Positions 1-5,573 of a DNA stretch of 8,627 nucleotides are shown here, one piece after another; position 1 is the stretch's first letter; every line of letters starts with the position of its first letter. The position numbers and the translations under genes were made by a program. The DNA lies in the NCBI GenBank assembly GCA_022614705.1, contig JAKEIB010000207.1, positions 1-8,627 on the forward strand, given 5' to 3'. The notes under the pieces were generated by a model. The model searched no databases and was not told where the DNA came from. It saw nothing but the letters and a program-made list of their open reading frames with translations. Origin of the DNA: Planctomycetota bacterium. GTDB taxonomy: Bacteria; Planctomycetota; Planctomycetia; Pirellulales; Lacipirellulaceae.

Positions 1-2
1 AT

Positions 3-59
3 GACAACCGCGCGCAGTCCCGTTCGATCCTGCTGTCCAACCGCGGGGCGCAATACTGA
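3..59 (+). CDS. possible 3' end of an upstream gene (partial)
   Basis: Frame 3 is open from the window edge to a TGA at 57-59 and would encode an 18-residue tail ending SNRGAQY. Third codon positions are almost all G or C, as in the real genes of this window, which is the only support. I do not recognise the family. The same frame stays GC3-rich after the TGA until about position 200, so the stop could also interrupt a decayed gene. The ATG at position 1 is in another frame and opens a protein with no gene-like character. Confidence 0.2.
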   Translation, partial: DNRAQSRSILLSNRGAQY

Positions 60-214
60 GATCCCATGGGGGTCGCCGGCAGCCGCGGCGAGTGGGCGCG
101 TGTCTTCCTGCATCACCCAGGAAGTCGTCACCGGTCTACCGACGGACTGTCCGGCGGCGAGCGCTACGGCAGCTACGCCCCGGCGGTCATTTCACGCGTC
201 CAACCTAGCACAGT

Positions 215-263
215 GCGCGGCCAATTTCAACAATTATTTTTGGCCGCGCGTGGGTGGCCAAAA
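215..263. repeat. two overlapping, mutually exclusive hairpins
   Basis: GCGCGGCCAA (215-224) pairs perfectly with TTGGCCGCGC (240-249) around a 15-base loop. TTTTGGCC (238-245) pairs perfectly with GGCCAAAA (256-263) around a 10-base loop. Both stems use bases 240-245, so only one can form at a time. Neither is followed by a clear T-run on either strand, so a simple intrinsic terminator is not supported. It lies in the gap before the minus-strand membrane protein gene's 3' end. Confidence 0.5.
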
Positions 264-283
264 TTAGGGGTTGACCGAAGCAC

Positions 284-339
284 GTAGCCGAGTCCGCCGC
301 GGCGGACTCGGATTGGCAGTTTCGGAGAAACTGCCCTAC
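284..339. repeat. inverted pair of GTAG-headed palindromes (REP/BIME-like)
   Basis: GTAG (284-287) is followed by a perfect 24-bp palindrome at 288-311 centred on CCGCGG. After a 3-base spacer comes a hairpin, GGCAGTTTC (315-323) pairing with GAAACTGCC (327-335) around GGA, and then CTAC (336-339), which is GTAG on the other strand. The outer bases CACGTAG (281-287) and CTACGTG (336-342) also pair, so the whole can fold as a three-way junction. The TAG stop codon of the membrane protein gene (336-338) lies inside the right-hand GTAG. The layout matches known REP pairs (BIMEs). A role in transcription termination or 3'-end protection for that gene is an inference. Confidence 0.7.
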
Positions 340-1388
340 GTGGACGAGCGGCGGCGCATGAGTCGATATCCTTTTGCGCGAAGGAATAGGAGCAGGGCGG
401 CGAGCAGGGCGGCGTTTAGCCAGAGCCAGGTGAGCCAGGTTTCGCGGGCATCGACGATTTCGCCCAGCAGCGTGTCGAAACGGGACAGCGTTCGCCAGCG
501 AATTCGAAACATCGACTCGACGGAAGCCATCCATTGAATTGTGCCAACTGCCAGGAAAAACGGGACAACGAGCAAAACGGCAAGGCGGATGACGAGCGGG
601 CCGTGGCCGAGGGCGGCCCAGATGGCTATTAAGTCAACGGTAGCGATTGATAGCGCCACCAGCGCCAGGGAAAAGCTTCCCTGCGCGCCCAGGCGATTCA
701 GTACGAAAAAGTCGATCCCGCGAAAAACCAGCAGCATAGGCACCAGCGCAGTGGCCCAGGCCAACATGTGCTTCAAGCCAAACTGATGGGCGCGAATGTC
801 GGAGTGCGTCGCCAATGCTAGTGCTCCGCCGTTCACGCGTTGCAGCGAAAATCCGAGTAGTCGCAGGCTGCCGCACAACAAAATGACGACGACAGCGGTA
901 AGGAGCATCAGCACGTCCCAGTCTCGCAAGTATCCGCGCCAGCCGGTGTTGAAGTAGCGGGCAAAAAGTATGACGACCGGGGCCGCGGCGAGCAGGCCCG
1001 GCAAGCGCCATTGCCAGCGCACGGGCGCCAGGATGGCCCAAAGAGCGATCAGACTGATTTGCGCCGAGATGAGCACGTAGGCGAAATGGTTCTGTACTCC
1101 GCCGCCCAGGCAGGCGGCGATCGTCAACAGATCCAATAGCGCCAGGCACCACGCCAGCACAATCCATTGCAGCCATGCGGGCTGAAGGTAACGGCCAACG
1201 CACCAGCTCAAGATGGCAGTCGTGAAGGTCAACCAGGGATACAGCAATGCACCAGAGGCGGTTTCGAGCAAAAGTTGACTGCTGGCCGCAACCGCCGCAG
1301 GCAGCAGGACGGCAAACAGGAACAACCGGCGCAGCGACGGGAGCGCTGACGTAGCCGGAATTGGCCGATTGTTTTCGTCGGATTGCAT
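336..1388 (-). CDS. polytopic inner-membrane protein of unknown function
   Basis: The 350-residue product is dominated by about ten hydrophobic segments, roughly at residues 21-41, 49-68, 72-93, 103-121, 130-145, 156-176, 205-224, 236-260, 265-285 and 317-337. The short N-terminus is polar and the C-terminus is basic (RLMRRRSST). The segment HQFGLKHMLAW before helix 7 resembles a motif that recurs in planctomycete membrane proteins. No catalytic motif or named domain was recognised. The ATG at 1388 was chosen. An in-frame TTG at 1427 would add 13 polar residues (TIRNVQATNRRA...), but neither start has a convincing Shine-Dalgarno. The TTG with the next three bases reads TTGACA, a -35-like hexamer, so that position may be promoter rather than coding. 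The stop codon is embedded in the palindrome pair at 284-339. Confidence 0.8.
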   Translation of the reverse strand: MQSDENNRPIPATSALPSLRRLFLFAVLLPAAVAASSQLLLETASGALLYPWLTFTTAILSWCVGRYLQPAWLQWIVLAWCLALLDLLTIAACLGGGVQNHFAYVLISAQISLIALWAILAPVRWQWRLPGLLAAAPVVILFARYFNTGWRGYLRDWDVLMLLTAVVVILLCGSLRLLGFSLQRVNGGALALATHSDIRAHQFGLKHMLAWATALVPMLLVFRGIDFFVLNRLGAQGSFSLALVALSIATVDLIAIWAALGHGPLVIRLAVLLVVPFFLAVGTIQWMASVESMFRIRWRTLSRFDTLLGEIVDARETWLTWLWLNAALLAALLLFLRAKGYRLMRRRSST

Positions 1389-1437
1389 GGCGCGCCTATT
1401 TGTCGCTTGGACGTTACGAATTGTCAAACGTTCGTTG

Positions 1438-1454
1438 AGGGACGTTTAGTCCCT
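1438..1454. repeat. short hairpin upstream of the membrane protein gene
   Basis: AGGGAC (1438-1443) pairs with GTCCCT (1449-1454) around the loop GTTTA. It lies about 50 bases upstream of the ATG at 1388 on the minus strand and starts a dense run of palindromes that reaches about 1621. No function can be assigned. Confidence 0.5.
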
Positions 1455-1463
1455 TCTTCCATC

Positions 1464-1581
1464 ATAGGCCCGGCATTTATGCCGGGTTCAATTGAACTAG
1501 CGCATCCTCGTCGTGCCGCGGTCCGCGGAACGACGAACATACCGGAACGATTCGGTGACCCGGCATGAATGCCGGGCCTAC
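1464..1581. repeat. 118-bp inverted pair of GTAG/ATAG-headed palindromes
   Basis: The left unit is ATAG (1464-1467), G, then CCCGGCAT (1469-1476) pairing with ATGCCGGG (1479-1486). The right unit, on the other strand, is GTAG (CTAC, 1578-1581), G, then the same stem at 1559-1576. The arms 1465-1487 and 1558-1580 are reverse complements with one mismatch in 23. Between them are a 12-bp palindrome GTTCAATTGAAC (1486-1497) and a longer hairpin (1508-1536) whose TCGTCGT pairs with ACGACGA and whose CCGCG pairs with CGCGG. The structure is MITE- or BIME-like, with two terminal REP-type units around a structured spacer of about 70 bp. It has no coding capacity. Confidence 0.7.
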
Positions 1582-1596
1582 GACCGCCTGCGGCGG

Positions 1597-1621
1597 GGAA
1601 CGGCCGTGAACGGCCGTTACC
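1597..1621. repeat. AACGGCCGT direct/inverted repeat hairpin
   Basis: AACGGCC (1599-1605) pairs with GGCCGTT (1612-1618) around GTGAAC, with GG (1596-1597) and CC (1620-1621) able to extend the stem past one mismatch. It can also be read as two tandem copies of AACGGCCGT. It lies just beyond the 1464-1581 element. Function is unknown. Confidence 0.4.
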
Positions 1622-1636
1622 GAAGAGAAGCCTTCG

Positions 1637-1966
1637 TTCAAACCACCAAGTCGTCCGTAACTCGATGCGTCGGCTAAGCACTTTCTTTCGTTTGCGGTAG
1701 AAGAATGCGGTCACCCAAGCGCCAAGGATGCCGAACTATCTGGCGACCGCGACGGGCCACGCGGTGATGCCGTCAAAGATTGTCGCTCGCTTTTGGCCTC
1801 TACTTCCGTTAGGCTTATCGGGGCACGATTCGGTAAGCACACACTGCATTCGGTCGTCCGATTCGATCGATCCCGGCGACCCCGGTTGCGGTGTGCGTCG
1901 GCGTTCCGCCGCGTAGTCGCCGCTCACATCGTGCGCCAGACTGAGAATCACGCATGCGCATCTCAT
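1637..1966 (-). pseudogene. possible decayed small ORF, membrane-like
   Basis: Most of 1622-2049 holds no intact gene. One minus-strand frame looks coding-like: from an ATG at 1966 it runs to a TAG at 1736-1738 and then continues without a stop. Around the TAG it reads IFDGITAWPVAVAR, stop, FGILGAWVTAFFYRKRKK, which resembles an amphipathic and transmembrane stretch followed by a basic tail. Third codon positions are GC-rich in that stretch. This suggests a small protein broken by one nonsense change, but I do not recognise a family and the ends given are approximate. The alternative is chance open frame in GC-rich DNA. Confidence 0.15.
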
Positions 1967-2043
1967 TGAATCGCCGCCCCCGTCGTTTGCCCAGATTCTC
2001 CCACCGCGCAACCGGCAGGCCGCTGCCAAAACCTGTCCACTTG

Positions 2044-2101
2044 TCCCCTTCCGGAAATCGCGGCGTTTCCGGATCCGCAACCAGTCCCCTTCGGAATTTC
2101 G
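2044..2101. repeat. degenerate direct repeat with hairpin
   Basis: GTCCCCTTCCGGAAATCGC (from 2044) and GTCCCCTTCGGAATTTCG (from 2084) are imperfect direct repeats about 40 bp apart. The first overlaps a hairpin, TCCGGAAA (2050-2057) pairing with TTTCCGGA (2066-2073) around an 8-base loop. It lies in the non-coding stretch before ppk1. It may be a remnant of a dispersed repeat; no function is assigned. Confidence 0.4.
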
Positions 2102-2151
2102 ACGTCCCAACTCTGAATGCCTGCCATTTTCGACATCTTAAGATCTTGCGA

Positions 2152-2178
2152 TTGTCCAACGCCGATCCGGTCGGACAA
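2152..2178. promoter_or_regulatory. inverted repeat just upstream of ppk1, candidate operator
   Basis: TTGTCCAAC (2152-2160) and GTCGGACAA (2170-2178) pair in 8 of 9 positions around a 9-base centre. The right arm ends 22 bases before the ppk1 ATG at 2201. A -10-like TAAAAT (2189-2194) sits between them, only 6 bases before the start codon, without a good -35 at the right spacing. The arrangement would suit a repressor or activator site, or a hairpin in the 5' leader. No known box was recognised. Confidence 0.35.
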
Positions 2179-2200
2179 AGCAGTGTGGTAAAATAGTACT

Positions 2201-4456
2201 ATGAGCACTGCGCCGTCGCCATTTTTGCCCGAGCACTTCATCAACCGCGAGTTGAGCTGGCTGGAGTTCAACGCGCGCGTGCTCGAAGAGGCCCAGGACG
2301 CGGAGAATCCGCTGCTGGAGCGGGCTAAGTTCCTGGCGATCTTCGCATCGAACCTGGACGAGTTCTTCATGGTCCGCGTCGCCGGTCTGCGCGAGCAGGC
2401 GTTCAGCGACATGCTGCCGCAAGACCCGCCCGTGGATGGCCTGCGGCCGCTCGCGCAGTTGCAGCGCATTGCGCGGCGGACCGAGCAGCTCGTCGCGCGG
2501 CAATACGATTGCTGGAACAAATCGATCGTGCCGGCGCTTGCGGAGGCCGGCATTCGCATCCATGCGATGAAGGACCTCGAAGCCAAGGGCACCAAGTCGC
2601 TCGACAAGTATTTTCGGCAGGCCGTGTTTCCCGTCGTGACGCCGATGGCCATCGACCCGGCCCACCCGAGTCCGCGGTTCCACAATCGGGGGCTGTACTT
2701 GGCCGCGATGCTGGAGCGCATGAGCGGCATCGGGCCGCAGCGACTGTTCGCGGTAGTGCAGGTGCCGCAGGTGTTGCCGCGGTTCGTATCGCTCGAGCCG
2801 GATGATAAGCAGGACTTTGTGTTGTTGGACGACCTCATCGCCAGCCGATTGCCGGAGCTGTTCGGCGGCTATCGCATTGTCGATCATGGGACGTTCCGCA
2901 TTACGCGCGACATGGACATCGAGCTTTTGGAGCAAGAGGCGGACGACATGCTGCGCTCGATCGAATCGCGTTTGCGGGCACGGCAGCGGACGGAGGCGGT
3001 GCGGCTGGAAATCTCCAAGGGCATGAACCCGGCCGTCCTCAAGATGCTCGTGACGGAAGAGGAGCTACACGCCGACAACAAATCTGTAGCTGGCCTCTCC
3101 GAGGCCGGCGGCGCCGTCGAAGTCGGCTACAATGAGGTGTACGAAATCGATGGCCCGCTCGACATGACGTGCCTGCACGAGCTAGCGCAAATCGTGGACC
3201 GAAAGGACCTGCGCGATCCGCCGCTGGTGCCGCGGCCGCCCGTCGGCCTGGAACGTTACGACGACCTGTTCGCGGAGATTGCGGAGCACGACATTCTACT
3301 GCACCACCCGTATGAGTCGTTTTTGCCGGTGCTCGACTTCGTGACGATGGCCGCCCGCGACCCGCAGGTGCTGGCCATCAAGCAGACTCTTTATCGCACG
3401 AGCGGCGGCGACAGCCCGGTCGTGCAGGCGCTGGCCGAGGCGGCCGAAAACGGCAAGCAGGTCACTGCCTTGGTGGAGCTCAAGGCTCGCTTCGACGAGG
3501 CGAATAACATCACTTGGGCGCGGCATCTGGAGCGGGCCGGCGTGCACGTCGTGTTCGGCTATATGGGGCTCAAGACGCACTGCAAGCTGGCCATGGTCGT
3601 GCGCAAGGAAGGCAAGAAGGTGCGACGCTACGTGCATCTCAGCACGGGCAACTACAATCCGAACACGGCGCTCGTTTACACGGACCTCGGACTGTTCACC
3701 GCCGACAAAGTGATCGCGGACGATGTGTCGGCCCTGTTCAACTTTCTAACCGGTTACTCGCAGAAGCACGAGTGGCAGAAGCTCGTCATCGCGCCCAGCG
3801 ATTTGAAGGGCCGGACGATCGAACTGATCAACGAACAGGCGGAGCGGGCCCGCGAAGGCAAGCGGTCGCGGATCATCGCCAAGCTCAATTCGCTCGTCGA
3901 TCGGCGAACCATCGAGGCGCTCTACCAGGCAAGCCAGGCGGGCGTGCCGATCGATCTCATGATCCGCGGCATTTGCTGTCTACGGCCCGGCCTGCCGGAA
4001 ATTTCCGAAACGATTCGCGTGTTCAGTGTGGTCGACCGGTTTTTGGAGCACAGCCGGATTCTCGTGTTCGGCGAGGGGTCGAAGGAGCAGGTGTTTTTGA
4101 GCAGCGCGGACTGGATGCCGCGGAATTTCGAGCGCCGCGTCGAGGTGATGTTTCCAGTCGAAGCGGAGGACCTGCGCCGGCGAATCGTCGAGGAAATCAT
4201 TCCCACGTACATGAGCGACAACCGCCGCATGCGAATGCTGCGACCCGATGGCACGTACGTGCGGGTCTCCGCGACGGATGCGCCCCCTCATCGCAGCCAG
4301 TACGAGCTGCTGACCTTGGCCGCGTCGCGCGGCAACGGCGAGGCGGCTGGCTCAATTCCGCTATCGTTCGACGCCATCGCGCTGGGCACGTCGGGCAACG
4401 GCCAGTCGCTGCGCGAGGGCGAAAAGCGCAAGAAGAAGAAAAGCTCGGCGAAGTAA
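2201..4456 (+). CDS. ppk1: polyphosphate kinase (PPK1)
   Basis: PPK1 reversibly polymerises the gamma-phosphate of ATP into inorganic polyphosphate, usually at the inner membrane. The 751-residue product carries the whole family signature. The N-terminal domain has NRELSWLEFN and SNLDEFFMVRVAGL, then come the head domain and two phospholipase D-like catalytic domains. The active-site histidines are H460 (GLKTHCKL) and H617 (FLEHSRI). They are 157 residues apart, exactly as H435 and H592 are in E. coli. ATP-binding arginines are expected at R399 (TLYRTS) and R430 (KARFDE). The ATG is followed at once by conserved sequence, so the start is secure although no clear Shine-Dalgarno is visible. The protein is longer than the usual 690-740 residues because of a low-complexity C-terminal tail ending in a lysine-rich KRKKKKSSAK. 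No ppx or pho gene is adjacent. The 3' end overlaps the antisense lipase frame by 169 bp. Confidence 0.98.
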   Translation: MSTAPSPFLPEHFINRELSWLEFNARVLEEAQDAENPLLERAKFLAIFASNLDEFFMVRVAGLREQAFSDMLPQDPPVDGLRPLAQLQRIARRTEQLVARQYDCWNKSIVPALAEAGIRIHAMKDLEAKGTKSLDKYFRQAVFPVVTPMAIDPAHPSPRFHNRGLYLAAMLERMSGIGPQRLFAVVQVPQVLPRFVSLEPDDKQDFVLLDDLIASRLPELFGGYRIVDHGTFRITRDMDIELLEQEADDMLRSIESRLRARQRTEAVRLEISKGMNPAVLKMLVTEEELHADNKSVAGLSEAGGAVEVGYNEVYEIDGPLDMTCLHELAQIVDRKDLRDPPLVPRPPVGLERYDDLFAEIAEHDILLHHPYESFLPVLDFVTMAARDPQVLAIKQTLYRTSGGDSPVVQALAEAAENGKQVTALVELKARFDEANNITWARHLERAGVHVVFGYMGLKTHCKLAMVVRKEGKKVRRYVHLSTGNYNPNTALVYTDLGLFTADKVIADDVSALFNFLTGYSQKHEWQKLVIAPSDLKGRTIELINEQAERAREGKRSRIIAKLNSLVDRRTIEALYQASQAGVPIDLMIRGICCLRPGLPEISETIRVFSVVDRFLEHSRILVFGEGSKEQVFLSSADWMPRNFERRVEVMFPVEAEDLRRRIVEEIIPTYMSDNRRMRMLRPDGTYVRVSATDAPPHRSQYELLTLAASRGNGEAAGSIPLSFDAIALGTSGNGQSLREGEKRKKKKSSAK

Positions 4457-5466
4457 GGCCGCGGGATGTCGCCAACAGGCGATCGGCATGGCCGCGAGCC
4501 GGGGCGTCCCCGCCCCCGAGTAATCATTTTCCCTCGGGGGCGGGGACGCCCCGGCTCGCTGTCACGCGGCACGGTGCATTGGCATGTTGGTCGCGACGTC
4601 TGACCGCAAGAATGGAATGAAATAGGAGTCTGCTCTTCTTCCTGCACCGCATTCCAGATGTGCTTAACGTACTCGCCGATCGAATGGTCGGAAAAGTGAT
4701 CGAAGCGGCGTTCGCGCAGGCCGCGGAGGAAGCCTCGCCAGCGGTCTTTGGTGCGTTGCCAGTAGCACAGTCGGCGGATTTGGCCATAGGCGTTGAGATA
4801 GTTTTCCTGCCCTTTGTGGCGGAAGCCGAGCCAACCGGGCGGCACGCGCGGCACGATGTCGTTGTTATTCACCCAGCGGTACGCTTCCATCTGCACGTAG
4901 TTCACGTAACGCCGGCTGCCGATTCGCGGGCTGCCGTAGGTGAACAAGGCACGAGGATTCGACTTGATGTAAGACAGACGGCAGCGGCCGGCGCAAATCG
5001 CGGCCATCGCGCCGCCCAGCGAATGGCCGGCGAACCAAAGCGTGCGCGAGTTGTTCACGAGCGCCTGTTCAAGCCGCGGCCAGAGGTCGTCGACTTCGCG
5101 CTTGAAACCGCGGTGTACCCAGCCGACCGTTTCGGCGACGACGGTGGCCAGATCGAGGTCGGCTCGCACGTCGTTCCAATCGTGCGGCTCGGTGCCGCGG
5201 CAGGTGACGACGGCGTCGTCGTCGTTCGCGAAGATGTAGGCCTGCGCGCCGTCGCGGTCGTAGTAGCGAATTTCCGGAAAGCCGATCTGGTACGCCAGCC
5301 GGCCAGCCGTCGCGCGCGACAAATAGGAAATGTTCGACAGCTCGGCAAACAACAACGAGCGACGCAAAAAGCTCAGGGACTCGATCGGCCCGGCGAGCGA
5401 CGAGTGCAGGCTGCCGACCGCGGGGCCGTCGAGGAGGCTGATCAAGTTGTTGCGGAGCGAGCCCAT
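4288..5466 (-). CDS. class 3 lipase (alpha/beta hydrolase), with anomalous C-terminal extension
   Basis: The ORF encodes 392 residues, of which about 1-276 form a lipase_3 domain. The oxyanion-side strand is VVTCRGTE (86-93). The nucleophile elbow is GHSLGG with S149. The probable acid is D203 (NNNDIVPRVP) and the probable base is H261 (SDHSIGEYV). The family hydrolyses acylglycerols or other carboxyl esters; the actual substrate cannot be read. No signal peptide is visible, so a cytoplasmic location is likely. The ATG at 5466 is used, without a clear Shine-Dalgarno. Residues after about 276 do not look like lipase: they are translated from the 27-bp hairpin at 4494-4559 and from the antisense of ppk1. 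The ancestral stop was probably near 4640, lost by a small indel or by insertion of the hairpin. The gene lies 107 bp downstream of the CehA-like gene on the same strand. Confidence 0.85.
   Translation of the reverse strand: MGSLRNNLISLLDGPAVGSLHSSLAGPIESLSFLRRSLLFAELSNISYLSRATAGRLAYQIGFPEIRYYDRDGAQAYIFANDDDAVVTCRGTEPHDWNDVRADLDLATVVAETVGWVHRGFKREVDDLWPRLEQALVNNSRTLWFAGHSLGGAMAAICAGRCRLSYIKSNPRALFTYGSPRIGSRRYVNYVQMEAYRWVNNNDIVPRVPPGWLGFRHKGQENYLNAYGQIRRLCYWQRTKDRWRGFLRGLRERRFDHFSDHSIGEYVKHIWNAVQEEEQTPISFHSCGQTSRPTCQCTVPRDSEPGRPRPRGKMITRGRGRPGSRPCRSPVGDIPRPYFAELFFFLRFSPSRSDWPLPDVPSAMASNDSGIEPAASPLPRDAAKVSSSYWLR
4494..4559. repeat. perfect 27-bp hairpin between convergent ppk1 and lipase genes
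   Basis: Bases 4494-4520 (GCGAGCCGGGGCGTCCC...) are the exact reverse complement of 4533-4559, with a 12-base loop TAATCATTTTCC. The stem begins 37 bp after the ppk1 stop. It may act as a two-way transcription stop for the convergent genes, but neither side has a T-run, so an intrinsic terminator is not proven. Perfect identity of the arms suggests a recently acquired or actively maintained dispersed repeat. It is read in frame by the lipase ORF, giving a Gly/Arg/Pro-rich stretch (PGRPRPRGK). Confidence 0.85.
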
Positions 5467-5573
5467 TTACGGTCATTTCGGCACAACGCAGCAATTTTGC
5501 TGAGTTTGGCGCGCCGGGAATGACGCGAGAAGTGGGCTTCGCGGCGCGCGTTCGGCGTGCCCAAGCTGCGCAG

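Noticed and set aside
1..267. 88-residue + strand ORF starting at the first base
   Set aside because: Its composition (Ser/Ala/Arg/Cys-rich, no motif) is not protein-like, its third positions are less GC-rich than those of frame 3, and it runs into the hairpins at 215-263.
1422..1427. TTGACA as a -35 box for the membrane protein gene
   Set aside because: The hexamer is perfect, but no good -10 lies 16-18 bases downstream (best match about half), and promoter consensus in this group is uncertain, so no promoter feature is called.
1963..2838. 291-residue minus-strand ORF and its neighbour at 2138-2935
   Set aside because: Both are antisense to the secure ppk1 coding region; long antisense frames are expected in GC-rich genes and these show no family motif.
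4494..4559. Classical intrinsic terminator
   Set aside because: The stem is strong but no T-run follows on either strand, so it is recorded as a repeat with a possible termination role only.
3514..4620. 368-residue + strand ORF overlapping ppk1
   Set aside because: It is the shifted frame of ppk1, rich in Arg/Gly/Ala with no recognisable domain, while the ppk1 frame carries both catalytic histidines over the same bases.
4660..5523. 287-residue + strand ORF
   Set aside because: Antisense to the lipase, whose GHSLGG, Asp and His motifs prove the minus strand is the coding one.
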